This document shows, one piece after another, positions 1 through 9,894 of a stretch of 64,000 nucleotides of DNA (its first letter is position 1; every line of letters starts with the position of its first letter). The DNA lies in the NCBI RefSeq assembly GCF_900111125.1, contig NZ_FOGE01000003.1, positions 186,001 through 250,000 of the forward strand, written 5' to 3'. Origin of the DNA: Sphingobium sp. YR768 (GTDB lineage: Bacteria; Pseudomonadota; Alphaproteobacteria; Sphingomonadales; Sphingomonadaceae). A program made the translations under genes and the position numbers. The notes below the pieces were generated by a model. It was not told the origin of the DNA. It was given only the letters and a program-made list of their open reading frames with translations, and searched no databases.

Positions 1-460
1 CGCTGATCATGGCGACGAAATTCGCTTCCGCCGCCAGCTTGCCCTCAATCATCGCCTTGCCGCTGAACTTGCAGATCGATCCGCGAGTCTGGGTCACTTC
101 GACATGCAGGTCGAGCAGGCAGCCCGGCTCCACCGGCGACCGGAACTTCGCCCCGTCGATGCTCATGAAATAGACCAGCTTGCCCGAATCGGCCAGATTC
201 ATCGAATCCACCGCCAGCACGCCAGCGGCCTGCGCCATCGCTTCCACGATCAGCACGCCGGGCATGATCGGCCGGGTGGGGAAATGGCCCTGGAAAAAGG
301 GCTCGTTCACCGACACCGCCTTGATCGCGTGGATCGACTGGTTGGGCACCAGCGTCACCACGCGGTCGACCAGCAGCATCGGGTAGCGATGCGGCAGGGA
401 TGCCATGACCCGACGGATATCCATCGGGCCACGGGCGGTCGTTTCAACCTCTCCGGTCAT
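1..460 (-). CDS. fabZ: 3-hydroxyacyl-[ACP] dehydratase FabZ (3' end outside window)
   Basis: Dehydrates (3R)-hydroxyacyl-ACP in type II fatty acid synthesis in the cytoplasm. The visible 153 codons begin [19 protein letters not shown] and contain the hot-dog active-site pattern FFQGHFP (His59) followed by [11 protein letters not shown] (Glu73), the catalytic pair of the family. The gene runs off the left window edge, so only its C-terminus is missing. The ATG lies 4 bases after the ompH stop, so it is the last visible gene of the pyrH-to-fabZ envelope operon. In many proteobacteria fabZ follows lpxD here; no lpxD lies between ompH and fabZ. Confidence 0.95.
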   Translation of the reverse strand, partial: MTGEVETTARGPMDIRRVMASLPHRYPMLLVDRVVTLVPNQSIHAIKAVSVNEPFFQGHFPTRPIMPGVLIVEAMAQAAGVLAVDSMNLADSGKLVYFMSIDGAKFRSPVEPGCLLDLHVEVTQTRGSICKFSGKAMIEGKLAAEANFVAMIS

Positions 461-464
461 CTTA

Positions 465-1118
465 TCAGCGCGACTTGGGCGCCTGCGCCGGGGTCGCCGG
501 GGCGGGCGCCGCAGCAGCGGCCTGACGGCCACCCGGCTGCCAGCCAGCCGGCGGCGTGATCGACGCGGTCGGGATCAGCGTGTTCAGTTCGGTCACGACA
601 GCAGTCGTGATGTCAGCCGAAGCAGCAAAGCTCTCGGCCGCAGCACGCTTCAGCACGATTTCCGCCTTGGTCTTGGCAGTCGCGGCCTTGAGCGCGTCGT
701 CCAGCTTGGAAACGACCTGCTCTTCCACATAGGCGCGGGCCAGCGCGACCGGCTGGCTCAGACGCTGCAATTCGGCCTGACCGCCCTGCTGCGCGGCCTG
801 AAGCTGCTGATACTGGGTTTCGATCGCCGGGGTCGGCTTGTTGCCGGCGGCCTTGTAGGCGGCCTGCAAGGCGTCATTCTTGGCCTTGAGATCGGTTTCG
901 ATCGCGGTGCGACGCGTGTTGATCTGGTCCAGCTGCGGCTTGTAGGTGGTCTGCATCTGGGTCATCGCCGTGGTGAAGGCGGCGCTCTTGGCGACGGCTT
1001 CTTCCAGGTCGACGACAGCGATGCCCGACTTGGTCTGGGCAATGGCCGGGACGGCAGTCAGGGCGATGGCGGTCGCGGGCGCCAGAACGAGCGCCGCGGC
1101 TTTAAACAAGGTCTTCAT
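465..1118 (-). CDS. ompH: OmpH/Skp-family periplasmic chaperone
   Basis: Periplasmic holdase that escorts unfolded outer-membrane proteins to the BAM complex. The 217-residue product starts with a clear signal peptide ([14 protein letters not shown]..., cleavage near AIAQ, about residue 28). It continues with a long Ala/Gln/Lys-rich alpha-helical stretch (about 35-170) typical of the Skp tentacles, and ends in a Pro/Ala-rich tail. Its ATG overlaps the bamA stop codon (TAATG), so the two are translationally coupled. Assignment rests on the leader, helical composition and position next to bamA. Confidence 0.9.
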   Translation of the reverse strand: MKTLFKAAALVLAPATAIALTAVPAIAQTKSGIAVVDLEEAVAKSAAFTTAMTQMQTTYKPQLDQINTRRTAIETDLKAKNDALQAAYKAAGNKPTPAIETQYQQLQAAQQGGQAELQRLSQPVALARAYVEEQVVSKLDDALKAATAKTKAEIVLKRAAAESFAASADITTAVVTELNTLIPTASITPPAGWQPGGRQAAAAAPAPATPAQAPKSR

Positions 1119-3757
1119 TAGAACTGAGTCCCCACATTGAAGTTGATGAGTTTGGTGTCGTCCCCTGATTGCTTCAGCAGGGCCTTGGCGACGTCGATCC
1201 GGAACGGGCCGAAGGGCGAGTTCCAGTTGACGCCGAAGCCTACCGACAAACGCGGCTTGAGCGTGTCGCCGAGATATACTTCATCAAATGCGCCTCCGGC
1301 ATAGGTGGCGGTCGAGCCGACAGCCGGCGTGTCACAATTACCGACCGAGGGCGCACGGACGGTTGTAGACGTTGTGCCAGTGGTAACGGTGCAATAGCCA
1401 GCAAAATTGTTGGTGCCCGGATTCTTCAATCCGCCCACGGCGCCGACATCGGCGAAGATCGAAGGACGCAGCCCCATTTCGCGCGCACCCGAACCCAGCG
1501 GAATTTCCACTTCAGCGCGAGCGAGATAATAGATCTTGCCGCCCAGCGCATCGTCGGAGACGCTATTGTTGCTGCCATTGCGGACATAGGTGACTTTGCC
1601 GTCGTCATCCGTCTGCGCCTGCAAATAATAGCGCTTAACGCGCGGGCCGATACCACGAATGTCGAAGCCACGAATCTGCGGATTGCCAAGGAAGAAGCGG
1701 TCGGTCAGACGGACGGCATCCACCAGATCACCAGCCGAGTCGCGCCGTTCGCCTTCCAGGCTGTGGATATAACCACCTTCACCCGACAGCGAGAAGATGA
1801 AGCCTGCACCCAGCGGTACAAATTTGGACGCCGACAGGCGCGTGCGAACATATTTCACATCGCCACCCAGACCCGCGAAATCCTGACTCAGCGTGATGTT
1901 CTGGCCGCGGGTCGCCCGGATGCGGTTGTCACGCGTGTCATAGATCAGCGAGTAGCCGACCGACGACGTCAACCGCTTACCGATCGCGTCGCACAGATAA
2001 CGGCCCGCCAGCAGCGGGTCGCAAACGCCATCGGTGTAATAGGTGCTCTTGTCCAGCGTCACATCGTCATAATTCAGGCTGTAGCGCAGCGCGAGCGACA
2101 TATATTCGGTGATCGGCACGCCCGCCCGGAGCTGGAAACCGGTCGTGGTCTGACCATAGGTGGTCTGGCGATCATTGTTATTCAGGTAACGGAAGCTGTT
2201 GAGGTCACGGCGATAGATATCGCCGCCCACCGCGATGCTCTTGTCCATGAAATAGGGTTCGGTGAACCCGATTTCCGCCGACTTGCTATAATAGGAGTAG
2301 CTGACGCTGGTGCGCAGTTCCTGGCCCTTGCCGCGGAAGTTGCGTTGCGTGATCGACGCCGACACGATGAAGCGTTCCAGCGAGGAATAACCGGCCGACA
2401 GCGACAGTTCGCCGGTCGACTTTTCCTGCACATTGGTTTCCAGCACGATACGATCGGGCGCGGAGCCGGGCTTCTGCTCGACGTCCAGCTTTTCCTGGAA
2501 GAAGCCGAGCGAGTTGATGCGATCCTTCGAGCGCTTGACGAGGAAGCTGTTGAAGGCGTCGCCTTCGGCCAGACGGAATTCGCGGCGCACGACCTTGTCC
2601 TGCGTCAACGTGTTGCCGTTGATGTCGACCCGTTCGACATAGACGCGCGGCGCGTTGGCGATGCGGAAATTAATCCCCATCGTCAGGCTTTCCTTCTCGC
2701 GATTGAAGTCGGGCGAAACGTCCGCGAAGGCATAGCCGAACAGGCCCGCCGTCTCGCTCAGCGTATCGACCGTGTCTTCCACCAGCTTGGCATTGTACCA
2801 GTCGCCCTTCTTCATCGGCAGGCGCTTGGTCAGGCCGTCGCCGGACAGGTCGCGAATGTCGGATTCGACCTTCACGTCGCCGAATTTGTAGCGATCGCCT
2901 TCTTCGACGACATAAGTGATGATGAAGTCCTGCTTGTCCGGCGTCAGTTCCGCGACGGCGGAAATCACGCGGAAATCGGCATAGCCTTCGGTCAGGTAGA
3001 ATTGGCGCAGCTTCTGCTGGTCATAGGCCAGACGATCGGGATCATAGCTGGTGCCCGACGAGAAGACGCGGAACCAGCGCGACTGCTTCGTCACCATCTG
3101 GGTGCGCAGTTCGCCGTCCTTGAACTTCTCGTTGCCGATGATGTTGATCTGGCGGACCTTGGACTTGGGCCCTTCCGAGATTTCGAACACGATGTCGACG
3201 CGGTTCTGGTCCAGCTGGACCATCTTCGGCTCGATCGTCGCGGCAAAACGGCCTTGACGGCGATAAAGCTCGACGATGCGGGCGACGTCCGCGCGCACCT
3301 TCGACCGGGTATAAATCTGGCGCGGAGCCAGTTTTATTTCAGGACGAATCTTGTCTTCCTTGAGGCGCTTATTACCTTCAAGGACGATACGATTGATGAC
3401 CGGATTTTCCTTCAGCTCGACCGTCAGCGATCCATTGTCATTGCGGATCTGGACGTCGGCGAACAGTTCGGTTTCGTACAGGTCGCGCAGCGCCTGGTCC
3501 AGGCTCTCCTGGCTGTAGGACTGGCCGACGCGCAGCTTGGTGTAGGACAATACCGTGTCCGGCTCCAGCCGCTGGGTGCCGTTCACCGTGATCGCGCGGA
3601 TCGTGCCCTGCGGCGCGACCGAGGACGTGGCGGCGGCCACCGGGGCGGACTGTGCGGGCGCTCCCTGCGCCAGCGCAGGGGCGATCGGCACGCCTGCAAT
3701 CATGGTCGTCGCCAACAGGGCGACCATGACCGGCCGGTGCCTCATGCTGCTGTTCAT
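1118..3757 (-). CDS. bamA: Outer membrane protein assembly factor BamA
   Basis: Core of the BAM complex, inserting beta-barrel proteins into the outer membrane. The protein has a signal peptide (MNSSMRHRPVMVALLATTM..., cleavage near ALAQ). Five POTRA repeats follow (about residues 40-420, starting IRAITVNGTQRLEPDTVLSY), then a 16-strand barrel domain with the RGFDIRGIGPR segment. It ends NFNVGTQF with the terminal Phe signal of barrel proteins. I place the start at the ATG at 3757; an in-frame GTG at 3775 would add six residues ahead of the signal peptide. It lies between rseP and ompH, the usual order. Confidence 0.96.
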   Translation of the reverse strand: MNSSMRHRPVMVALLATTMIAGVPIAPALAQGAPAQSAPVAAATSSVAPQGTIRAITVNGTQRLEPDTVLSYTKLRVGQSYSQESLDQALRDLYETELFADVQIRNDNGSLTVELKENPVINRIVLEGNKRLKEDKIRPEIKLAPRQIYTRSKVRADVARIVELYRRQGRFAATIEPKMVQLDQNRVDIVFEISEGPKSKVRQINIIGNEKFKDGELRTQMVTKQSRWFRVFSSGTSYDPDRLAYDQQKLRQFYLTEGYADFRVISAVAELTPDKQDFIITYVVEEGDRYKFGDVKVESDIRDLSGDGLTKRLPMKKGDWYNAKLVEDTVDTLSETAGLFGYAFADVSPDFNREKESLTMGINFRIANAPRVYVERVDINGNTLTQDKVVRREFRLAEGDAFNSFLVKRSKDRINSLGFFQEKLDVEQKPGSAPDRIVLETNVQEKSTGELSLSAGYSSLERFIVSASITQRNFRGKGQELRTSVSYSYYSKSAEIGFTEPYFMDKSIAVGGDIYRRDLNSFRYLNNNDRQTTYGQTTTGFQLRAGVPITEYMSLALRYSLNYDDVTLDKSTYYTDGVCDPLLAGRYLCDAIGKRLTSSVGYSLIYDTRDNRIRATRGQNITLSQDFAGLGGDVKYVRTRLSASKFVPLGAGFIFSLSGEGGYIHSLEGERRDSAGDLVDAVRLTDRFFLGNPQIRGFDIRGIGPRVKRYYLQAQTDDDGKVTYVRNGSNNSVSDDALGGKIYYLARAEVEIPLGSGAREMGLRPSIFADVGAVGGLKNPGTNNFAGYCTVTTGTTSTTVRAPSVGNCDTPAVGSTATYAGGAFDEVYLGDTLKPRLSVGFGVNWNSPFGPFRIDVAKALLKQSGDDTKLINFNVGTQF

Positions 3758-3846
3758 CGCTGTCACCCGCTTCACCTCAAAAATGCAAATTCAATGTTAC
3801 TGCCGCAACAGACGTCGCCGAACGGCGCATCCCTGCCCGATGCGCG

Positions 3847-4980
3847 TCAGCCGATCAAGCCGGACAGGCTTTTCCATAGCCCGAAAGACGACAAATCGTT
3901 GAAAGTCACCAGCAGCATCATCGCCATCAGCACCGCCAGACCGGACCGATAGGCCCATTCCTGCGCCTGCGCACTGACCGGCCGCCGCTGCACCGCCTCG
4001 ATCCCGTAAAAAAGCAGATGCCCGCCATCCAGCATGGGAATTGGCAACAGGTTGATGAACCCCAAGTTAATCGAGATGAGCGCGATGAAGATGATGAAGC
4101 TCTCCAGCCCTATCGTCGCCGCCTGACCGGACACTTGCGCGATCTTCAGCGGCCCGCCCAGTTCCTTGACCGATCGTCCGCCGCTGAAAATCTGCCCCAT
4201 CGTCTCGACCATGGTGCGGACGATCTGCCCGGTCCGCTCCACCGCCACGACCGGCGCGCGTAGCAGGCTGACCGGCTCGACCACCGGCTTGCCCGGCGCC
4301 AGACCCAGCCGACCGACATTGAACTTGTTGCCCAGCCCGTCATCTTCGCTGACGCTGCCGATCCGGCCCTGCTTCACGATCCGCGCGCCCTTGCGCTCGA
4401 TCACCATTTCCACCGGTTCGCCGGGGCGAATCTGCGCGTAGAGGCGGATGTCGTCGAATGTTTCCATCGTCCGGCCGCCCAGCGTCACGATCCGGTCGCC
4501 CGCACGAATACCAGCCGCCGCCGCCGCGCTGCCCGGTTGCACCAGTCCCGCCACCGCCGGCGTCCGGCTTTCGCCATGGACGAAGGCGAAGGTCGCCAGA
4601 ATCAGGATAGCGAACAGGAAATTGATCGCCGGCCCAGCCGCCACGATCGCCGCGCGCTGCCACAGCGGCTTGGCGGGGAAGCTTTCCGCCCGGTCCTTCG
4701 CGGACATTTCCAGCCAGGCGGGATCGGTCATGCTGGCCGCGTTCATGTCACCCTTGAAGCGGACATAGCCGCCCAGCGGCAGCGCCGCGACGCGCCAGCG
4801 GGTGCCACGCCGGTCGACCCAGGCGAAGATTTCGGGACCAAAGCCGATGGAAAAGGCCTCCGCCTTCACCCCGCACCAGCGGCCGACCAGATAATGACCC
4901 AGCTCATGCACGAACACGAGCGGTCCAATGACCGCCACGAAAGCCAGCACGGTCATCAGGAAACCGGGATTGTGGATCAA
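3847..4980 (-). CDS. rseP: RIP metalloprotease RseP (site-2 protease, M50)
   Basis: Intramembrane zinc protease that cleaves anti-sigma factors and remnant signal peptides in the inner membrane. The 377-residue protein has the HELGH zinc motif in its first membrane segment (residues 25-29) and a central PDZ domain (about 115-200, VAGLVQPGSAAAAAGIRAGD). The third zinc ligand lies in the C-terminal LLPIPMLDGGH segment, and further membrane spans follow. The start codon overlaps the dxr stop by 4 bases (ATGA). Length and motif order fit RseP/RasP. Confidence 0.95.
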   Translation of the reverse strand: MIHNPGFLMTVLAFVAVIGPLVFVHELGHYLVGRWCGVKAEAFSIGFGPEIFAWVDRRGTRWRVAALPLGGYVRFKGDMNAASMTDPAWLEMSAKDRAESFPAKPLWQRAAIVAAGPAINFLFAILILATFAFVHGESRTPAVAGLVQPGSAAAAAGIRAGDRIVTLGGRTMETFDDIRLYAQIRPGEPVEMVIERKGARIVKQGRIGSVSEDDGLGNKFNVGRLGLAPGKPVVEPVSLLRAPVVAVERTGQIVRTMVETMGQIFSGGRSVKELGGPLKIAQVSGQAATIGLESFIIFIALISINLGFINLLPIPMLDGGHLLFYGIEAVQRRPVSAQAQEWAYRSGLAVLMAMMLLVTFNDLSSFGLWKSLSGLIG

Positions 4981-6134
4981 GCCGTCAATCTTTCCATCAC
5001 TTGGCCCGCGCGAATACGGGCCTCGGCGTCCGCCGCCAGCACATCATCGATCGCGCCGGGCGTTGGAGCGCCATATCGTTCCAACACATCCTCTACAATC
5101 ATGGCAATATCAAGGAAGCCGATGCGCCCGGCCAGAAATGCCGCGACGGCAACCTCATTGGCCGCATTCAGGATGGCCGGTGTCGCCCCGCCCTGCGCCG
5201 CCGCCGCGCGTGCCAGTCGCAGCGCGGGAAAACGATCCGGATCAGGCGCTTCGAAGTCAAGCCTGCCAATGCGTGCCAGGTCCAGAGGCTGGCATGGCGT
5301 GGCGATCCGCTGCGGCCAGGCCAGAGCGTGGGCGATGGGGATGCGCATATCGGGCGAACCGAGCTGTGCCAGCGTCGAACGGTCGCGATATTCGACCATC
5401 GAATGGATCACCGACTGCGGGTGCACCAATATCTCGATCCGGTCGAGCCCGACCGGGAAGAGATGCGCCGCCTCGATCAGTTCCAGCCCCTTGTTCATCA
5501 TCGTCGCGCTGTCGACGCTGATCTTCGCGCCCATCGACCAGTTGGGATGGGCCACGGCCTGCGCCGGGGTGATGTCCGCCATCTCGGCCCGGCTGCGCGT
5601 GCGGAACGGCCCGCCACTGGCGGTCAGGGTAATTCTTGCAACATCGTCCAAAGAACTGCCGACAAGACACTGGAAGATCGCATTATGCTCGCTATCGACC
5701 GGCAAAAGGGTCGCGCCCGAAGCCTGCGCCGCCTGCATCATCAGGCCGCCGGCAGACACCAGCGATTCCTTGTTGGCCAGCGCCACCGTGCGCCCGGTCT
5801 TCAGCGCCGCCATGGTCGGCCGCAGCCCGGCGCAACCCACGATCGCCGCCATGGTCCAGTCGACGTCCAGCGACGCCGCCTCGACCAGCGACGCCTCGCC
5901 CGCCATCGCCTCGATACCCGATCCGGCCAAGGCGTCCTTCAACGCGCCATACAGATGCGCCTGCGCGATCACCGCGACCTGCGCGCCCGTCTCGCGCGCC
6001 TGCGTCGCCAAACTGTCCACATCGCTGTTCGCGGTCAACGCGACGACGCGATACGCATCGGGATCGCGCCGCACCAGATCCAGCGTCGACAGCCCGACCG
6101 ACCCGGTCGCGCCAAAGATCGAAACCCGCTTCAT
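4977..6134 (-). CDS. dxr: 1-deoxy-D-xylulose 5-phosphate reductoisomerase
   Basis: Converts 1-deoxy-D-xylulose 5-phosphate to 2-C-methyl-D-erythritol 4-phosphate with NADPH, the committed step of the MEP isoprenoid pathway. The 385-residue protein opens with an NADPH-binding GATGSVG loop (residues 8-14). It carries the acidic metal-binding segment LPVDSEHNAIFQCL and the conserved SVDSATMMNKGLELIEA region. It overlaps rseP downstream and cdsA upstream by 4 bases each. Its neighbour uppS uses the isoprenoid precursors that this pathway makes. Confidence 0.97.
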   Translation of the reverse strand: MKRVSIFGATGSVGLSTLDLVRRDPDAYRVVALTANSDVDSLATQARETGAQVAVIAQAHLYGALKDALAGSGIEAMAGEASLVEAASLDVDWTMAAIVGCAGLRPTMAALKTGRTVALANKESLVSAGGLMMQAAQASGATLLPVDSEHNAIFQCLVGSSLDDVARITLTASGGPFRTRSRAEMADITPAQAVAHPNWSMGAKISVDSATMMNKGLELIEAAHLFPVGLDRIEILVHPQSVIHSMVEYRDRSTLAQLGSPDMRIPIAHALAWPQRIATPCQPLDLARIGRLDFEAPDPDRFPALRLARAAAAQGGATPAILNAANEVAVAAFLAGRIGFLDIAMIVEDVLERYGAPTPGAIDDVLAADAEARIRAGQVMERLTA

Positions 6135-6910
6135 CCGCCCTGCACCAGCACCAGATAGAGCAGAGCCGCCAGCGGCGCAGCGGCGACCACACCGTCCAGC
6201 CGGTCCATCACCCCGCCATGACCGGGCAGCAATGTGCCGCTATCCTTCACCCCTGCCCGGCGCTTCATATGACTTTCCAGCAGATCGCCCAGTTGCGCCG
6301 CCACCGCCAGCAGGCCGCTCGCTGCCGCCAACTGGATCGGCAGATGCGCGAAACGATGCAGCAGCCCGCCCAGCACCAGCGCGGCCAGCACGCCGCCCGC
6401 CAGCCCCGACCAGGTCTTGGACGGGCTGATGCGCGGCGCCAGCTTCGGCCCGCCGATCGATCGGCCGGCAAAATAGGCGCCGATGTCCGTCGCCCAGACC
6501 AGCGCCAGCGCCCAGAAGGCCAGCAGCAGCCCATAGGCATAGGGCTGCTCGCCCCGCAGAAATTGCAAGGCAGTGATCGGAATGCAGATATAGGGGATAC
6601 CCAGCGCCAGCTTCACATTCCGGCTGGTAAATGACACGAAGAAGAAGGCCGCAGCCCCCGCCGCCAGCACCGCCCAGTCCACCCCGGCCGCCAGCGGGCA
6701 CAGCAGCGCCAGCGGGATCGACACTGCGAACATCGCCGCCTTGCGCTGTTCCGGCGTTGCGCCAGTCAGGTCACCCCATTCGCCCTGCATCAGCACGCCC
6801 GCCACCGCCAACAGCATCCAGAAGAGCAGCCCACCGGACAGCAGGGCGCCCAGCGCCATCGCGATCAGCGCGACGCCGACAACGGTACGGGTGCGCAATT
6901 CGCTTGTCAT
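6131..6910 (-). CDS. cdsA: Phosphatidate cytidylyltransferase CdsA
   Basis: Makes CDP-diacylglycerol from phosphatidate and CTP in the inner membrane, feeding pssA and psd further along this window. The 259-residue protein is strongly hydrophobic with multiple membrane spans. Near the C-terminus it carries the CdsA signature SHMKRRAGVKDSGTLLPGHG followed by GVMDRLDG. It overlaps dxr by 4 bases and starts 5 bases after uppS, consistent with one transcript. Confidence 0.95.
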   Translation of the reverse strand: MTSELRTRTVVGVALIAMALGALLSGGLLFWMLLAVAGVLMQGEWGDLTGATPEQRKAAMFAVSIPLALLCPLAAGVDWAVLAAGAAAFFFVSFTSRNVKLALGIPYICIPITALQFLRGEQPYAYGLLLAFWALALVWATDIGAYFAGRSIGGPKLAPRISPSKTWSGLAGGVLAALVLGGLLHRFAHLPIQLAAASGLLAVAAQLGDLLESHMKRRAGVKDSGTLLPGHGGVMDRLDGVVAAAPLAALLYLVLVQGG

Positions 6911-6914
6911 AGGA

Positions 6915-7655
6915 TCACAATCCGCCGAACCGGCGGTCCCTCATTCGAAAGGCGTCGAGCGCCCCCGCCAGTGCCCGACCGTCGAAATCGGGCCATAGCA
7001 TGTCGGTAAAATAGAGTTCGGCATAGGCGGCCTGCCACAGCATGAAATTGCTCAGCCGCTGCTCGCCCGATGTGCGGATCAGCAGATCGAGCGGCGGCAG
7101 GTCGGCCGTGTCCAGCTCCGCATCGATCGCGTCGATGCCGATATCCTGCGTCGCCAGTTCGCCCTTGGCCACGCGCTCGGCAATGCGCTGCGCGGCGCGG
7201 ACCATCTCATCCTGCGCGCCATAATTGAGCGCGATCGCGATGACCGGCCCCGTATTGGCCGCGGTCCGGGCCATCGCCCCGTCGATCAGCTCGACCAGCG
7301 ATGGATCGAGCGCGCGATAATTGCCGATGATCCGCAACCGCACACCATTGGCGTGGAATTCCTCGATATCCGACTGGATGAAATGGCGCAGCAGCCCCAT
7401 CAGGTCGGACACTTCGCTCGCCGGCCGCTTCCAGTTTTCGGAGGAAAAGGCATAGAGCGTCAGGCATTCCAGCCCCAGATCCTGCGCCGCGCGCGCGACC
7501 TTGCGCACCGCCTCCACGCCGGCACGATGGCCGGCGACGCGGGGCAGCAGGCGCTTCTTCGCCCAGCGGCCATTGCCGTCCATGATGATCGCGACGTGGC
7601 GCGCGCCATGGACGGGAGCTGCGGCGGTAAGGTCTGGCTTGGCTTGACTGGCCAT
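6915..7655 (-). CDS. uppS: Isoprenyl transferase (undecaprenyl diphosphate synthase)
   Basis: Cis-prenyltransferase that extends farnesyl diphosphate to the C55 carrier of peptidoglycan and O-antigen synthesis. Conserved elements are IIMDGNGRWAKKR (catalytic Asp), LTLYAFSSENWKRP, and the C-terminal LLIRTSGEQRLSNFMLWQ. The reading frame is open 29 codons further upstream, but that would overlap frr, so the ATG at 7655 (MASQAKPDL) is chosen, giving 246 residues, the normal family length. Confidence 0.96.
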   Translation of the reverse strand: MASQAKPDLTAAAPVHGARHVAIIMDGNGRWAKKRLLPRVAGHRAGVEAVRKVARAAQDLGLECLTLYAFSSENWKRPASEVSDLMGLLRHFIQSDIEEFHANGVRLRIIGNYRALDPSLVELIDGAMARTAANTGPVIAIALNYGAQDEMVRAAQRIAERVAKGELATQDIGIDAIDAELDTADLPPLDLLIRTSGEQRLSNFMLWQAAYAELYFTDMLWPDFDGRALAGALDAFRMRDRRFGGL

Positions 7656-7698
7656 CAGTAGGACATGCGTGACTTGGCCGCGAAAGGAAAGCCCCGGC

Positions 7699-8256
7699 TT
7701 ACTGGCCGAGGATTTCCTTTTCCTTCGCGGTCGCCGCTGCATCGAGATCGGCGATCGCGCTGTCGGTCAGCTTCTGGACTTCGGTTTCCAGGCGCTTGCG
7801 ATCATCCTCGCTGATTTCGCCCTTCTTCTCGTCGGTCTTCAGGCTGTCCATGCCATCGCGGCGGACGTTGCGCACTGCGATGCGCGCGCCTTCGGCATAT
7901 TTGCTGGCCAGCTTGGCCAGTTCCTTGCGGCGTTCCTCCGTCAGGTCGGGGATCGGCAGGCGCAGCGTCTGGCCGTCGACAATGGGGTTCAGGCCCAGGC
8001 CCGCAGACCGGATCGCCTTGTCGACGGGGCCGACATTGGTCTTGTCCCACACCTGCACCGAAAGCATGCGCGGTTCGGGTGCGGACACGGTGGCCACCTG
8101 GTTGAGCGGCATCGACGCGCCATAGACCGTCACCGTCACCGGATCGAGCAGCATCACATTGGCGCGGCCGGTGCGCAGACCGGACAGGTCGCCCTTCAGC
8201 GATTCGAGTGCGCCGGCCATGCGGCGTTCGAGGTCGGCTTTGTTATATTGCGGCAT
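7699..8256 (-). CDS. frr: Ribosome recycling factor
   Basis: Splits post-termination ribosomes together with EF-G. Starting at [13 protein letters not shown] gives the canonical 185 residues. Family landmarks are [17 protein letters not shown] near the N-terminus and the [26 protein letters not shown] helix, ending in the three-helix bundle. The open frame extends 39 codons upstream into pyrH without a good start, so the internal ATG is preferred. It follows pyrH by 7 bases. Confidence 0.97.
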   Translation of the reverse strand: MPQYNKADLERRMAGALESLKGDLSGLRTGRANVMLLDPVTVTVYGASMPLNQVATVSAPEPRMLSVQVWDKTNVGPVDKAIRSAGLGLNPIVDGQTLRLPIPDLTEERRKELAKLASKYAEGARIAVRNVRRDGMDSLKTDEKKGEISEDDRKRLETEVQKLTDSAIADLDAAATAKEKEILGQ

Positions 8257-8263
8257 GGTCTTC

Positions 8264-8989
8264 TCAACGCTCCTGATTTTGCACGATCGTCGCCACGCCC
8301 TGCCCGGCCAGAACCGTCGCAAGGTTGCCGGTTTCACGGATATTGAACACGACGATCGGAATATTATTCTCACGGCACAAGGCGATGGCGCTGGCGTCCA
8401 TGACCTTGAGGTTATCGTTCAGCACCTGATCGAAGCTGATCGTTTCGTAACGGACCGCTTCGGGCACCTGCTTGGGATCGGCATTATAGACGCCATCGAC
8501 ACTGGTGCCCTTGAACAGCGCGTCGCAGTTCATTTCGGCCGCGCGCAACGCTGCGGTGGTGTCCGTGGTGAAGAAGGGGCTGCCGGTGCCCGCCGCGAAG
8601 ATGACGATCCGGCCCTTCTCCATATGGCGCTCGGCCTTGCGGCGGATATAGGGCTCGCACACCGACGCCATCGGAATGGCCGACTGGACACGGGTATCAT
8701 AGCCCAGCTTTTCCAGCGCATTCTGCACCGCCAGCGCGTTCATCACGGTCGCCAGCATGCCCATATAGTCGGCGCTCGCCCGGTCGAAGCCCTTGGCCGC
8801 ACCGGCGAGGCCACGGAAAATATTGCCCCCGCCCACGACGATGCACAGTTCGAAACCGGCGTCCTTTGCGGCCGCAATCTCGCCTGCGACACGGGCGACG
8901 GTTTCCGGCTCGATGCCGAACTGCCCCTGCCCCATCAGCACTTCGCCGGACAATTTCAACAGGATGCGCTTGTAGGCAGGCCGGGTCAT
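8264..8989 (-). CDS. pyrH: UMP kinase
   Basis: Phosphorylates UMP to UDP. The sequence has the amino-acid-kinase fold landmarks [14 protein letters not shown], the glycine-rich [10 protein letters not shown] loop, [18 protein letters not shown] and [13 protein letters not shown]. The ATG at 8989 gives 241 residues; an in-frame TTG three codons upstream is the alternative start. Normally rpsB-tsf-pyrH-frr are contiguous, but here about 960 bases with two accessory genes and a palindromic repeat separate pyrH from tsf. Confidence 0.97.
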   Translation of the reverse strand: MTRPAYKRILLKLSGEVLMGQGQFGIEPETVARVAGEIAAAKDAGFELCIVVGGGNIFRGLAGAAKGFDRASADYMGMLATVMNALAVQNALEKLGYDTRVQSAIPMASVCEPYIRRKAERHMEKGRIVIFAAGTGSPFFTTDTTAALRAAEMNCDALFKGTSVDGVYNADPKQVPEAVRYETISFDQVLNDNLKVMDASAIALCRENNIPIVVFNIRETGNLATVLAGQGVATIVQNQER

Positions 8990-9145
8990 GCGGGGCAAGA
9001 ATCCTTGTAGTGGAAAGGGAAAGCGGCCGGGACATTAGAGGCGCGCGCGCGCGATGGGAAGGGCGATTGTTGCCGGAATGAAGGAAAGGAATTGGCTAGA
9101 TCGGAACGACCGCTTAGCATCCGACGAAGATCGCCGGAGTAAGCC

Positions 9146-9469
9146 ATGCCCCTTATGCTACTGATATTAGCTGCCGCAACCGGCGCACATGATAGCAGAT
9201 GTGATTCCGGTCTGACGGACGACTTACTCGGCTGCGCCAAAACCGCTTACTACAAGGCCGACGCTACGCACAACAGGTATTGGAAGTCCGTTCCCCATTC
9301 CCCGCAGCAAGTGAAGGCGCAACGGGCTTGGCTGGCGTGGAGGGATGCCGAATGCGGGGCAGAGAATTACGCCGCTGGAGGCCGATTGGAGGATTTTGTT
9401 CGACTGACCTGTCTGGCGGACATGACCGAGCAGCGCGTCGATCAATTGCAGCAACGCTTCCAGCCGTAA
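9146..9469 (+). CDS. DUF1311 / LprI-like secreted small protein
   Basis: A 107-residue exported protein with a short hydrophobic leader (MPLMLLILAAATGAHD). The mature part has the arrangement typical of the DUF1311/LprI N-terminal fold: a first Cys pair (RCDSGLTDDLLGC), the core AWLAWRDAECGAE, and a late TCLADMTEQRVDQL. Members of this family include lysozyme-inhibitor-like lipoproteins, but no lipobox Cys is visible here and the target is unknown. It is oriented against the surrounding ribosomal and envelope operon, which suggests insertion. Confidence 0.75.
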   Translation: MPLMLLILAAATGAHDSRCDSGLTDDLLGCAKTAYYKADATHNRYWKSVPHSPQQVKAQRAWLAWRDAECGAENYAAGGRLEDFVRLTCLADMTEQRVDQLQQRFQP

Positions 9470-9490
9470 CACCTCAGATCGAATTTAGGG

Positions 9491-9567
9491 CCGTTCGGGC
9501 TGAGCCTGTCGAAGCCCCGCCCTTTTCTCTAAGAAAAACAGCCCTTCGACAGGCTCAGGACGAACGG
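9491..9567. repeat. Palindromic repeat, CTGAGCCTGTCGAAG family
   Basis: Two inverted arms, CCGTTCGGGCTGAGCCTGTC... and its near-perfect complement ending CAGGACGAACGG, separated by an A/T-richer spacer. The same arms recur near 13038, 20855, 26826 and 45210. It lies between the convergent 3' ends of the DUF1311 gene and the antitoxin gene. Confidence 0.9.
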
Positions 9568-9610
9568 CGTTTAGGATTAGATCCGCCGCTCTTTGGCAGC
9601 CCGACGCTGC

Positions 9611-9841
9611 TTACTCGTACAGATCTTCGCGCTTCCAGTCGCCGGAATAGCGCCTAGGCAAAGTCGATACATAGGCCAGCAACCTCCGCACAGCCTCCTT
9701 CTGCGACGGCGGATCAACCGGCATCACCCGCGCCACCGCGCGCCCTTCGGAGGTGATAGTGAAGCTCTCACCGTCAACCACCTCCCGAAGCATATCCGAA
9801 AAATGCCGATCGGCGTCACTGGCGGAAATATGGCGATCCAT
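9611..9841 (-). CDS. Phd/YefM-type antitoxin, no adjacent toxin
   Basis: A 76-residue protein from the ATG at 9841 (MDRHISASDADRHFSDMLRE); the open frame extends 17 codons further upstream. The segment SASDADRHFSDMLREVVDGE followed by FTITSEGRAVARVMP matches the DNA-binding fold of Phd/YefM antitoxins, and the C-terminal WKREDLYE is a usual toxin-binding tail. A toxin gene normally follows or overlaps the antitoxin stop, but the downstream 140 bases hold only the palindromic repeat, so this looks like a solitary antitoxin or decayed module. Confidence 0.8.
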   Translation of the reverse strand: MDRHISASDADRHFSDMLREVVDGESFTITSEGRAVARVMPVDPPSQKEAVRRLLAYVSTLPRRYSGDWKREDLYE

Positions 9842-9894
9842 GGCGATATAATAAGAGATTTCACTCCATCGCTCAATATGCCCGAACTCCAACG

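Noticed and set aside
1169..3952. 927-codon open frame opposite bamA
   Set aside because: Antisense to a clear BamA; the His/Arg/Asp-rich translation shows no domain and is a GC-driven shadow.
9041..9053. GC dinucleotide run upstream of pyrH
   Set aside because: Only about six repeats; no phase-variable arrangement with a start codon is evident.
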